From: Singulisphaera sp. GP187
GTDB taxonomy: Bacteria; Planctomycetota; Planctomycetia; Isosphaerales; Isosphaeraceae
Reading direction: 5' to 3'
Assembly (NCBI RefSeq): GCF_900129635.1
Contig: NZ_FSRB01000002.1
Location: 338,727 to 402,726 of the forward strand
DNA: 64,000 nt
Each line of letters starts with the position of its first letter. Position 1 is the first letter of the stretch. Of this stretch, positions 45,198-54,253 are shown in pieces. Both the position numbers and the translations under genes were made by a program. Below the pieces are notes generated by a model that saw only the letters and a list, made by a program, of their open reading frames with translations, had not been told where the DNA came from and did no database searches.

Positions 45198-46700
45198 ATG
45201 TCGCATCTGAGTCGTCGCCAGTTCTTGGGTCGTTCCGTGGCCGCCGGCATCGGCGCCAGCTTCGCCATCGGGGGCACCAAGTCGTCCGGCCGGGTCATCG
45301 GTGCCAATGATACCATCCGCCTCGGTGTGGCTGGCCTGAACGGCCGGGGTGGGTCGCACGTTGACGCCTTCTCCGGCATCAAAGGGGTCGAGATCACCTA
45401 TCTGATCGACCCGGATAACACGACCTTCAAGAAGCACCTCGACACGCTCAAGAAGCGGGGGGGAAGCGCACCGAAGACCGTCGCCGACGTCCGACACGCG
45501 CTCGACGACAAAGAGCTCGACGCGATTTCGATCGCCACTCCCAACCACTGGCATGCCCTGATGACCATCTGGGGCTGCGAGGCGGGCAAGGACGTCTACG
45601 TCGAGAAGCCGGCGAGCCACAACGTCCACGAGGGGCGGATCGCCGTCGACGCCGCGCGCAAGTACGGCCGGATCGTCCAGCACGGCACCCAGAACCGGTC
45701 GAACCCCGCCTGGGCGCAAGTCGCCGAGGCGGTTAAGTCGGGCAAATACGGCAAGCTGAACGTGTCGCGCGCCCTCTGCTACAAGTCGCGTAAGAGCATC
45801 GGGTTCAAGCCGGATATGGCCGCTCCTGCGAATCTCGACTTCAACCTCTGGACCGGCCCGGCCCCCGAGCATCCGTTCAACCAGAACTTCGTTCACTACA
45901 ACTGGCACTGGTTCTGGGACTACGGCAACGGCGACATCGGCAATCAGGGGGTCCACGAGATGGACAAGGCCCGCTGGTTGATCCCCGGGGCCACCCTGCC
46001 CAAGAGTGTGATCTCGGTCGGCGGCCGGTTCGGTTACAAGGACCAGGGGCAGACGGCCAACACCCAGATCGCCGTCCTCGACTACGGTGATTCCCAGCTC
46101 ATCTTCGAGGTCCGTGGCCTGCCGACCAACGGGTATCGTGGCGAGATGGTCGGTAACTTCGCCCACCTCGACACGGGAACGCTCACCGTTCAGAAGGAAA
46201 TCAAGGAGCAGGGCAAGGTCGTTCAGCCGGGGGGCGCGGTGTTCATCCCGAAAGGGAGCACCAGCGACAAGGCCGAACCGTTGCCCAAGCTCGCGAAGTC
46301 GTTGGGCCCGGTCATTGACGGCGAGAAGGGACACTTCGCCAACTTCATCGCCGCCGTCCGGAGCCGCAAGGTCGACGACCTCAACGCCGACATCCTCGAA
46401 GGACACTACTCGGCCGCCCTCTGCCACCTCGCCAACATCTCGTATCGCCTGGGCAAGCCGACTCCGTTCGACTCCCAGTCCAAGGCCTTCGGCGACAACA
46501 AGGAAGCGTCGGAAGCCTTCGGACGCATGGAGGAGCATCTCAAGGACAACAGCGTGACGCTCAGTGAGACGACCTACCAGGTCGGCCCCAAGCTCGTTGT
46601 CGACGCCAAGACCGAGTCGTTCGTCGATCGTCCCGACGCCAACAAGCTGCTCACCCGCGAGTACCGCAAGCCGTTCGTCGTCCCCGCGTCGATCGCCTGA
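45198..46700 (+). CDS. Tat-exported Gfo/Idh/MocA family oxidoreductase
   Basis: 500 residues. It has a twin-arginine signal (LSRRQFLGRSVAAGIGASFA), then an NAD(P)-binding Rossmann fold (IRLGVAGLNGRGGSHVDAFS), the EKP motif in DVYVEKPASHNVHEGR, and the catalytic-side segment GNGDIGNQGVHEMDKARWLI. The C-terminal region includes GHFANFIAAVRSRKVDDLNA. This type is very common in planctomycetes, in sugar degradation settings. No sugar genes are adjacent, so the substrate is unknown. A terminator follows. Confidence 0.92.
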   Translation: MSHLSRRQFLGRSVAAGIGASFAIGGTKSSGRVIGANDTIRLGVAGLNGRGGSHVDAFSGIKGVEITYLIDPDNTTFKKHLDTLKKRGGSAPKTVADVRHALDDKELDAISIATPNHWHALMTIWGCEAGKDVYVEKPASHNVHEGRIAVDAARKYGRIVQHGTQNRSNPAWAQVAEAVKSGKYGKLNVSRALCYKSRKSIGFKPDMAAPANLDFNLWTGPAPEHPFNQNFVHYNWHWFWDYGNGDIGNQGVHEMDKARWLIPGATLPKSVISVGGRFGYKDQGQTANTQIAVLDYGDSQLIFEVRGLPTNGYRGEMVGNFAHLDTGTLTVQKEIKEQGKVVQPGGAVFIPKGSTSDKAEPLPKLAKSLGPVIDGEKGHFANFIAAVRSRKVDDLNADILEGHYSAALCHLANISYRLGKPTPFDSQSKAFGDNKEASEAFGRMEEHLKDNSVTLSETTYQVGPKLVVDAKTESFVDRPDANKLLTREYRKPFVVPASIA

Positions 46701-46727
46701 GCGATCGGACCGGTTTTGCCACACGAG

Positions 46728-46757
46728 GAGCCTGGGCTCGTTTGCGAGCCCAGGCTC
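46728..46757 (+). terminator. Hairpin after the oxidoreductase gene
   Basis: A perfect 13-bp stem GAGCCTGGGCTCG (46728-46740) with 46745-46757 and a TTTG loop; only a short T-run follows. Confidence 0.7.
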
Positions 46758-46903
46758 AGTTTGCGCGCAGCGCCGGCTGGGTTGGGGCTTGGAGAGACGC
46801 AGCGTGGAGCTTGACACCTACTTCATGGGATTCTTCCTCATGACGGTCGCCTCTCGGATTTTGTGAAAACATGAGGGTTTGATGGTTTATTTGAGTGGGG
46901 CCG

Positions 46904-47308
46904 TCAGAGGGCGTCGGGGAGCGTGAACTCGAAGTCGTACGTATGCTTTCCCTCGGCGATGTTGATCCCCATCTTTCCGGCAAGTCCCACGAGCTGTCCG
47001 GAGCCGGAGTCTGGCACGACGGTGATGGCGAGTTGCTGGGCGCTGTTCGACATGGTGCCGCTGTGCTGGAGGACGAAGCTGCCGCTGCGACCCAGGAGTG
47101 TCCCTGTCACCCGCTCGATCGCGACGTAACCGGCCGAGCCCTTGACCTCGGTGCCGGCGGAGAGCATCTCCCCCTTGCTGGTCGCTTCGAGATCGCCATG
47201 GAACTGCTTATTGATCGACATCCGGCCGAGGGTCGAGCCTTCGGCCTGGTCGGGCGGCGCCAGCGGGTGGAGCTTGACTTCAAACGATCCGGTTGCCTGC
47301 GTTGCCAT
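46904..47308 (-). CDS. DUF3224 family protein
   Basis: 134 residues from ATG 47308 (MATQATGSFEVKLHPLAPPD). The beta-barrel-like pattern ATSKGEMLSAGTEVKGSAGY, YVAIERVTGTLLGRSGSFVL and LQHSGTMSN, ending GKHTYDFEFTLP, is typical of the DUF3224 family (allene-oxide-cyclase-like barrel). The function is unknown. It lies 71 bp downstream of the MFS gene on the same strand and may be co-transcribed with or separate from it. Confidence 0.88.
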   Translation of the reverse strand: MATQATGSFEVKLHPLAPPDQAEGSTLGRMSINKQFHGDLEATSKGEMLSAGTEVKGSAGYVAIERVTGTLLGRSGSFVLQHSGTMSNSAQQLAITVVPDSGSGQLVGLAGKMGINIAEGKHTYDFEFTLPDAL

Positions 47309-47379
47309 GGCCGTCTCCTCGAGTCGGAATTGTACAATCGATCCGTAGCTGACGAAATCGGTTCGCCTACGAGATTCTG

Positions 47380-48663
47380 TTATTCGGCAGGTTGCCCGAG
47401 AAGCCGAAGCGCCCGATCCTCGACCGCGCTGTTCCGTCGCTCGACGAGGATGGTAATGATCGCGGAGGTCGCCGCGCACCCGGCGATCGTCAGGGCCATC
47501 GGGCGGTTCGTGCCGTCGTGAAAGATCCCGACGATGGCGCCGGTGGCGGCACCGACCGTGAACTGGAGCATGCCCAGCAGCGCGGACGCGGCACCGGCCT
47601 GGTGGGGGAAGGGGGCCATCACCGCGGCGGTGGCGTTGGGCAAGATCAGGCCGACCGTCATCAGGCAGAGGAAGATGTCCGCGAAGAAGGCGGGGAACCC
47701 GCCGATCCCGGTCCAGGCGAGGACCGGCAGGAGGAGGGCGGCCACCAGGTTGCCGAGCGAAGCCGCGCGAAGGATGGTGTGGGTGTCATAGTGCCGGGTC
47801 AGCCAGCGGTTGACCTGGGCGGCGCCGATCAGGCCGATGGCGTTGCTGGCGAAGAGGAGACTGAACGCCGCGGGCGAGAGCCCGTAGAACTGCATGAAGA
47901 GCGACGGAGCCGACGCGACATAGGCGAAGATCAGGCCGAGCGCCAGGCTGACCGGGGCCGCGTAGCCGACGAACTTGCGGTCGACGATCATCGACGCATA
48001 GCGCCGGCCGATCGAGCCGATCGAGTCTCGAGTGCGCCGCGACGGGGGATGCGTTTCGGGCAGGTCGACCGCGACCGCGATCCCGCAGAGGCAGGCGAAC
48101 CCGGCCAAGGCCCAGAAGATCGAGCCCCAACTGCCGACGCGCATCAACCAGCCGCCGACCGACGGGGCGAGGACCGGCGCGATCCCGATGACGAGCATGA
48201 GCATCGAGTAGATCCGCGATGAATCGGCCTCCTCGAAGGAGTCGCGGACGATCGCCCGTGCGATCACCATCCCCGTCGCGCCTGCCAGGCCCATGACGAA
48301 CCGGGCGAGGATCAGCGACTCGATCGAGCGGGCGAACGCGCAGGTCACCGAGGCGACCGCGAACGCGGCGCAACCCCAGAGCAACGGTTTCCGACGCCCG
48401 AGGCGGTCGGAGATCGGCCCGCAAATGAGCTGCCCAATCGCCAGTCCTGCCAGAAAGAATGAGAGCGTCAGTTGCATCGCCCCCCCTTGCGCCTTGAGGT
48501 CGCGCTCGATCTGGGGGAAGGCGGGCAGGTACATGTCGATGCCGAGCGGACCGAAGGCGTCAAGCAAGCCAAGGAGAATGATGAAACGGAGCCCAGGACT
48601 GACCGAACGGGCGTCTTCCTCGCCGTGCGAAGGGGCAAGTGTCAACAGTTGATCTGAGGCCAT
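47380..48663 (-). CDS. Bcr/CflA-type MFS drug efflux transporter
   Basis: 427 residues, twelve membrane helices. The Bcr/CflA signature is clear: LDAFGPLGIDMYLPAFPQIE near the N-terminus, LTLSFFLAGLAIGQLICGPI, SDRLGRRKPLLWG (MFS motif A) and ARFVMGLAGATGMVIARAIV. The second half includes FLCLMTVGLILPNATAAVMA and GAASALLGMLQFTVGAATGA. The family exports antibiotics such as bicyclomycin or chloramphenicol and small metabolites by proton antiport. Confidence 0.93.
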   Translation of the reverse strand: MASDQLLTLAPSHGEEDARSVSPGLRFIILLGLLDAFGPLGIDMYLPAFPQIERDLKAQGGAMQLTLSFFLAGLAIGQLICGPISDRLGRRKPLLWGCAAFAVASVTCAFARSIESLILARFVMGLAGATGMVIARAIVRDSFEEADSSRIYSMLMLVIGIAPVLAPSVGGWLMRVGSWGSIFWALAGFACLCGIAVAVDLPETHPPSRRTRDSIGSIGRRYASMIVDRKFVGYAAPVSLALGLIFAYVASAPSLFMQFYGLSPAAFSLLFASNAIGLIGAAQVNRWLTRHYDTHTILRAASLGNLVAALLLPVLAWTGIGGFPAFFADIFLCLMTVGLILPNATAAVMAPFPHQAGAASALLGMLQFTVGAATGAIVGIFHDGTNRPMALTIAGCAATSAIITILVERRNSAVEDRALRLLGQPAE

Positions 48664-48895
48664 TGATAAAAGTCTCGGTGGTCTCGGGAGGTGGCCGCGA
48701 AGGGGGGGATGTCGGGCGGGGTGAGGGAGAGAGAGCCGCCAAGCCAGGCGATCGAATGTTCACGAACGTTCGCGGCGATCATTCCAATGACCGGCGAACG
48801 TCGCGAATTATAGGGAGAACGATCGATGAGGCAACTCCGGCCCCTCGGGATTGACCGTCTCCCCTATTGTCGGTGAGCCCCGGCCTGGCTCCCGC

Positions 48896-51322
48896 TCACT
48901 TGGCGATGATGAGCCCGAGCGCGTGGATCGCTTTCGTCGACCGCCCCTGGAGGCCGACCGGGACCTCTCCGCTGCTGAAGACGTCCTTGGGACTCCCTCC
49001 GTTGGGATCCCCAAGCCAGGGAGAGGTGTACGAGTCGGTGGGGACGAGCCGGCCGTTCTTGATGCGCATGTAGACGATCTCGAACCCATCGACCCCGAGG
49101 CCGGTGTGGGTGCGGAACCCCCCGACGGCATAGTCCGACTTGGCGACGGTGGTCGTCTCGGTGCTGGCCACCGTGCCGTGCCGTTTCCCCTCGATCAGGC
49201 GAGTCCCCACGCGGTAGATCGGCTGGACCGAGCTGATCTTCGGGCCACCGAAGAATAGGTGGGTGCTGATTCTTACACCCACCAGCACGGATCCCACCGG
49301 CCCGATGTCGCGGAACTTGTCGCGGTCCCCTCCCCAGAACGTGGGAGGAACATCGGCCAGCCGATCGGGGGCGTATCCTTTCCGGCTTCCAGACGCTGCC
49401 GTAGGGTAAGTTTTTACGGCCGAACCAGGGTTCGGATTGGCCCTCGGATTAAAATTGGACTGATTATTGAAATTTGAGTTAATGTGAGGATTTTGACTGG
49501 TTCCGGGCATGGCGAGCCGGTTCCTCGGGAACGATCCGAACTCGCTCGGGAAGCCGCCGTCGCGCGGCTTGGGGGTGGTGTTGGGCTTCGTGACCTGCAC
49601 GGGGGTGGGCTTCGCGATGTCGAGTAACGTCTGGTGCCGCGCTTCGGCGATCAAGGGAAAGGCGTTCACGTACAGGTCGCGCTTCACCGTGCCTTCGGCC
49701 AGGAGCAGACCGAGGGCCTGGCCGAGCGGCGGGGAGAGCGCGAGCAGATCACGAAACTCCTTGACCATCAAGCCCGCTTCGGCCGCGGCGAGCGCGATGT
49801 CCACTTCCTCCTCGAACCGCGTCGCCAGCGCGAAGACGGGCTCGGTCCGGCTCAAGGCCGCCCCGGTCTCCTTCACGGCCCGTGCGTACCGATCGAGGTC
49901 GCCCCGCATCAGCTCGTCCATCCGTGCGCGGGGTGGGTAGAGCGCGATGACCGCGTCGGCGACCTCCTTGCCAAACGACCGCGATTTGACGACCACGTCG
50001 CGCACCTGGTCGGCCTTCTCGATGAAGCCGCGGTTGTGGCAGCTCATGCAGGAGATGCCGTTGACCACCGCGCCATCGGCTTGTTTGTTGTCACGCACGA
50101 TCTCGGTCGGCCCTTTATCGATCCGTTGCCCGTGGCCGTCGGTGAGCATATACCCGTTCAGGCCGTTGGGGAGTGCGAAGACGGTCTCGCCGCCATCGTG
50201 TTCGAAGTCAAAAGCGCCGTCGCCCGGCCCGAGGGGATGGGCGAACAGGTTCTTGCGGTCGGCGTTTCCGCCAAAGTCGTAGCTCCGCCAGTAGCCGCCG
50301 TTGGTCGACTCGTGCCGTTCGATGAGCCGATTGTTCCGCGAGATCCCCGACGCATTGAAACCAGCGCGGGCCGCGCGGTCCTGACGGATGTTGGCGAGGG
50401 CGTCGACGTCGAGCTTCTTCTCGAGCTCTTCAATCGATGCCGGCAACCGAAGCACGTCATGGTAGAGCGGTGGCCTCGAGGCTGCGTAGACGAACCAGTC
50501 GGCCCGGACGAACGCCAGCTCGCAGGCGGTCATCGTGTCGATGGCTTCGGCCGTGGCCCCGTTGTAGTTGATCCCGTAGGGGTAGCCGCTCAGGATGGCC
50601 GACCAGGTTCCCTCGTCCCAGAGGTAATCCCTGAGGTCGATACGGAGGATGACCCGGCCCGGGTCGATCGGCTTGGGGACCGTGATCCGCCGGTTCCAAG
50701 AAAGACTGTTGATCAGTTTGGAAAGGCCGTGGCGATAGGTCTGGAGCTGGTCTTCGTTATAGCCGGCGTTCGCCAGGTGAGTGAGGGTGAAGTAACGGAT
50801 AAAGCGACGTTCGCGGGTTCCCAGTCCGCGGAGGTCGTCGAGGATCAATTTTAAGATCTCGATCTCGGTTATGAACCGCCGGACACCCGCGACCCGGCTT
50901 GCGGCGACCTCGGACGCACCCCCTTGGATCCAGTCGCGCAACCGGGCCACGTCTTTTGCGCTTGGCCTGGGGAGTCGCGGAGGGTTCGCGGCCCGGTCCT
51001 CGAAGTCGACTTCGGGCGGCATGTCGCCGTTGACCACGCGTTTCAGGAGTTTCGACCGCTCGGGGACTCCCGGAACAACCCGTTTGCTCTCGACGAGTTT
51101 CTTGAGGTCGGTGACGACATTCAGACCCCCTTCGTTCCGCCCGTCTTGCCCGTGGCAGCGGTAGCAGTATTTTTCGAGCATCGCCCGCGTCGCCTCGGCC
51201 GCAGTGCCTGCAAGCCGGTCGGCGGCGTGGCCTTGTTTCGTGGTGGAGGGGGACGCGACGATGATTGAAAAAAGTGTGAATGCGACAAGAGGGTGATTGG
51301 GTCTTCGCAACGGCAACAACAT
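48896..51322 (-). CDS. Secreted protein with two c-type heme motifs
   Basis: 808 residues from ATG 51322 (MLLPLRRPNHPLVAFTLFSI, a signal peptide). An N-terminal planctomycete cytochrome-type domain has MLEKYCYRCHGQDGRNEGGL with CYRCH and a likely Met ligand in VNGDMPPEVD. A long middle domain with YLWDEGTWSAILSGYPYGIN ends near a second heme site in GISCMSCHNRGF. An Asn/Pro/Ser-rich linker (HINSNFNNQSNFNPRANPNP) leads to a C-terminal beta-rich domain starting at GGDRDKFRDIGPVGSVLVGV. Whole function unknown; probably a periplasmic or surface redox protein. Confidence 0.78.
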   Translation of the reverse strand: MLLPLRRPNHPLVAFTLFSIIVASPSTTKQGHAADRLAGTAAEATRAMLEKYCYRCHGQDGRNEGGLNVVTDLKKLVESKRVVPGVPERSKLLKRVVNGDMPPEVDFEDRAANPPRLPRPSAKDVARLRDWIQGGASEVAASRVAGVRRFITEIEILKLILDDLRGLGTRERRFIRYFTLTHLANAGYNEDQLQTYRHGLSKLINSLSWNRRITVPKPIDPGRVILRIDLRDYLWDEGTWSAILSGYPYGINYNGATAEAIDTMTACELAFVRADWFVYAASRPPLYHDVLRLPASIEELEKKLDVDALANIRQDRAARAGFNASGISRNNRLIERHESTNGGYWRSYDFGGNADRKNLFAHPLGPGDGAFDFEHDGGETVFALPNGLNGYMLTDGHGQRIDKGPTEIVRDNKQADGAVVNGISCMSCHNRGFIEKADQVRDVVVKSRSFGKEVADAVIALYPPRARMDELMRGDLDRYARAVKETGAALSRTEPVFALATRFEEEVDIALAAAEAGLMVKEFRDLLALSPPLGQALGLLLAEGTVKRDLYVNAFPLIAEARHQTLLDIAKPTPVQVTKPNTTPKPRDGGFPSEFGSFPRNRLAMPGTSQNPHINSNFNNQSNFNPRANPNPGSAVKTYPTAASGSRKGYAPDRLADVPPTFWGGDRDKFRDIGPVGSVLVGVRISTHLFFGGPKISSVQPIYRVGTRLIEGKRHGTVASTETTTVAKSDYAVGGFRTHTGLGVDGFEIVYMRIKNGRLVPTDSYTSPWLGDPNGGSPKDVFSSGEVPVGLQGRSTKAIHALGLIIAK

Positions 51323-51793
51323 GGGATGGCTCCAGAATCGCTCTCGCGGTTGGCATTGATATGCGAAAGGATGATGGGTCGAAAGTTGTCGATCCGACCT
51401 CGGTCTGCCCCCGTACTTCAAACGTCGAGAATCGACCTGTCCCCACCAAAGCATCGCCGTTGCGATGGCCCAGTCGTCATCGGCTGAGCACTATGGCTCC
51501 ACAGAGAGGTAAAGGAGGGGAGAAGAATTTACCCCAGGGATACTATCGCATCACCTCATGCTCTTTGCAACCGCTTCCGTCGGTCTTCGACGTGTGTAAG
51601 ACTTCTCGGCCAGTGGTTGTGAAGTGGAGGAGTCGGCCGACGCCTAACCGCGCGCTGCAGCGGACCCCGGCCGCCGCAGGCGCGTTCTGGTAAGATCAAG
51701 CTCACTCTCGGCGGCCGGGTCCGCGGAGCTTACTTGTGATACGCCACGTGCGGCAAGTACGGGCATGAGCAGTGAAGCGACGGAAGGAAGGAT
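51323..51793. other. Intergenic region; no gene seen
   Basis: No supportable gene. Near 51640-51690 the sequence CGCGCTGCAGCGGACCCCGG and the following GCCGCCGCAGGCG encode, in one frame, the phrase RALQRTPAAAG, which I recall as a common dispersed genomic repeat that produces spurious protein predictions. Confidence 0.5.
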
Positions 51794-52228
51794 ATGACGC
51801 TGAAACGAATGGACAACGTCCTCATCGTTGTCGACGATCTCGAAGCCGCCAAGGCGTTCTTCATCGAACTGGGCCTCAAGCTCGAGGGCGAGTCGACCGT
51901 CGAAGGGCCTTTGGTCGGGAGCCTGATCGGGCTCAAGGATGTCCGGGCCACCCTCGCGATGATGCGGACTCCCGATGGGCAGGGCATTGAGCTGGACAAG
52001 TTCCACACGCCCAACGCGATCAGGTTTGGGCCCGTGGACGCGCCGGTGAACACGCTGGGCATCCGTCGCGTCATGTTCACCGTCGATGACATCGACGCTG
52101 TCGTTGCGCGCATGCGCGCCCACGGGGCCGAGCTCATTGGCGAAATGCAGTACGAGGACACGTACCGGCTAGCCTACATCCGCGGGCCTGAGGGCATCAT
52201 TGTCGCGCTTGCCGAGCAACTCGGCTAA
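51794..52228 (+). CDS. VOC family protein (glyoxalase/dioxygenase superfamily)
   Basis: 144 residues from ATG 51794, with GGAAGGAT 4-11 bases upstream. It has two beta-alpha-beta-beta-beta modules: MDNVLIVVDDLEAAKAFFIE and LGLKLEG, then IRRVMFTVDDIDAVVARMRA and YIRGPEGIIVALAEQ, with a conserved Glu/Gln pattern expected of metal ligands (IELDKF). Members include glyoxalase I and antibiotic-resistance proteins. Substrate unknown. Confidence 0.9.
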   Translation: MTLKRMDNVLIVVDDLEAAKAFFIELGLKLEGESTVEGPLVGSLIGLKDVRATLAMMRTPDGQGIELDKFHTPNAIRFGPVDAPVNTLGIRRVMFTVDDIDAVVARMRAHGAELIGEMQYEDTYRLAYIRGPEGIIVALAEQLG

Positions 52229-52450
52229 GGCGTGCCTGGCGGTGGGCTTTACGTGAGTTGGTGACACAGACGATCGGTTGTCGGCATGCTTTTTCGTGAT
52301 TGTATAAACGATTGATTTCGGTCCAGGCAAGTCTTTGGGGATCGGCTGGCCTGGCTTGACGGCGGTGACAACTTGACCTTCGTAGTGCAGGCAGGCGTAA
52401 GTGCAGCGTCTCAGATCAGCGGGCGACACGCCTACCCCCAGGGGATTGTC

Positions 52451-54112
52451 CTAAGGCTTGGTTCCTGTTTTGGGCCGTTTCGCCGGAGCGTTGGGGGATT
52501 CCAGAGGCAGGCCGGTGGCGCCTTGGGCGCGGTATTCCTTGTCCTGTCGATCCCAGATGGCAACGAGGGCTTTGAGCTTTTCGGGATTCTTGGTCGCAAG
52601 GTCGTGCGACTCGGCGCGGTCCTTGGCGAGGTCGTAGAGTTCCCAGTCCCCGTCCGGGCCGCGGGAGACGATCTTCCAGTCGCCGGCACGCAGGGCCCGG
52701 TTCCCTTGGTGTTTAAAGAAAAGGAACTCACGTTCAATCGTGATATCGTTTGCCAGGGCCGGGACGAGGCTCTTGCCGGGCAAGGGGGGCCGGTTCTCGC
52801 CGTGGAACGATTCGGGCGCGGGGGTCTTGGCCAGTTCGAGTAAGGTGGGGACGATGTCGACGAGGTGTCCCGGGGTGTGGCGGAGCTCCCCCTTCGCCTG
52901 GATGCCGGCGGGCCAGTGGGCGATCAAGAGGGTGGAGATTCCCCCTTCGTGGTTCCAGATCTTGTGCATCCGGAACGGCGTGTTGGCCAAGGTGGACCAG
53001 CCCGGGCCGATTCCGAGATAGCTTTTGGCAGACCCGAGGGGCGCGGAGGGGTCGTGGCCGTCACCGCGGATGATCTGCTCCTGGCTGGCCCCGTTGTCCG
53101 AGAGGAAGAGGATCAAGGTGTTGTCGAGGACCCCTGCCGTTTCCAGTTGCTTGACGACGCGACCGACCTCGCGATCCATTCGGTCGACCATGGCGGCGTG
53201 AATCGCCATCTTGGTCGCCTGGAATCGTTTCTGTTCTTCGGAGAGCGTTTCCCAAGGGGCCGCGTACCGGACCTCGCCGGGGCTGATCCGCGTCCGCAGC
53301 GCGTCTTCCGAGAGGTTCGAACGGCCGAAAACGTCGGGTTCGGGCGAGGGGAGCTCGCCACCGGCGATCCCGAGCTTCCGGATCCGCTCCCAGCGCTCTT
53401 TGCGAACGACGTCCCAGCCCGCCAGGTAGCGGTCGCGATAACGTGCGATGTCTTCCGGGAGAGCTTGGATCGGGAAGTGAGGTGATGTAAATCCAACGTA
53501 GAGGAAGAACGGCTCGCCGCGGTGGTTCGCTTCGTGGTCGGAGAGCCAGGAGACGGCATGGCTCGCGATCGCGCGCGTCGCGTAGTACCCGTCCTCGGGC
53601 CTGGGTTGCGGGAGCGGTCGGTCGTCGAGCTGGTGGTTCTTGGGGGAGAAGAAGCGATCCTGGTCCACGACCAGGTAGGACCGCTCGAACCTGGCGGCAA
53701 GCACCGGGCCGTCGACGTGCCACTTGCCCGAATGATACGAGCAATAGCCCGCCGGCTTGAGGAGTTCGGGAAGCAAGGCCGCCCACCTGGGGCGCCGCGC
53801 GGCCGGGTCGCGATTGACTTGCTGGGGGTAGTAGCCGCTCAACAAGGCCGCGCGGGACGGCCAGCATCGCGCCGTGTTGTAGAACTGCGTGAAGCGAAGT
53901 CCGTTGGCGGCGAGCCGGTCGAGGTTCGGCGTCTCGATCTCGCCACCGTAACAGCCGACGTCGGAGAACCCGAGGTCGTCGGCCAGGAAGATGACGACGT
54001 TCGGTGGCGAAGCCGTGGGGGCCTTGGCGTGTGCGGCTCCAAGCCCCGCCAGGCACGCCAAGGCCGTCAGGGCCAGCGAAAGATGGGGTCTAACGAACCA
54101 CTGTCGCTTCAT
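52451..54112 (-). CDS. Sulfatase (arylsulfatase-like)
   Basis: 553 residues from ATG 54112. A signal peptide (LSLALTALACLAGLGAAHAK) is followed by the sulfatase start VVIFLADDLGFSDVGCYGGE with metal-binding Asp residues, and the formylglycine motif CWPSR in NTARCWPSRAALLSGYYPQ (Cys of about residue 83). The Lys/His region GYCSYHSGKWHVDGP and the second metal site NTLILFLSDNGASQ are both present. It should hydrolyse sulfate esters, probably of polysaccharides, outside the cytoplasm. Activation needs a formylglycine-generating enzyme not seen in this window. Confidence 0.94.
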   Translation of the reverse strand: MKRQWFVRPHLSLALTALACLAGLGAAHAKAPTASPPNVVIFLADDLGFSDVGCYGGEIETPNLDRLAANGLRFTQFYNTARCWPSRAALLSGYYPQQVNRDPAARRPRWAALLPELLKPAGYCSYHSGKWHVDGPVLAARFERSYLVVDQDRFFSPKNHQLDDRPLPQPRPEDGYYATRAIASHAVSWLSDHEANHRGEPFFLYVGFTSPHFPIQALPEDIARYRDRYLAGWDVVRKERWERIRKLGIAGGELPSPEPDVFGRSNLSEDALRTRISPGEVRYAAPWETLSEEQKRFQATKMAIHAAMVDRMDREVGRVVKQLETAGVLDNTLILFLSDNGASQEQIIRGDGHDPSAPLGSAKSYLGIGPGWSTLANTPFRMHKIWNHEGGISTLLIAHWPAGIQAKGELRHTPGHLVDIVPTLLELAKTPAPESFHGENRPPLPGKSLVPALANDITIEREFLFFKHQGNRALRAGDWKIVSRGPDGDWELYDLAKDRAESHDLATKNPEKLKALVAIWDRQDKEYRAQGATGLPLESPNAPAKRPKTGTKP

Positions 54113-54253
54113 GAGTTTCCCCCGAGCGGGCGCTGGTTTCGGGTCAATGATCCTCGTCGACGAGCCAACGGTGAGTAGGCCGGCCCGGCCCGGCCGTTTG
54201 GGGTTTGGTTTTGCCCTGACGGTTCGCCGATTAGGATGCAGCCCCATGGGATT

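Noticed and set aside
45198..46700. Linking the Tat-exported oxidoreductase with the partial one at 2-667 as one pathway
   Set aside because: They are 44 kb apart with no shared neighbours, and the family is very large in planctomycetes.
52169..52429. An 86-residue minus-strand frame between the VOC gene and the sulfatase
   Set aside because: It overlaps the end of the VOC gene and shows no recognisable family; the first half looks somewhat protein-like, but not enough to call.
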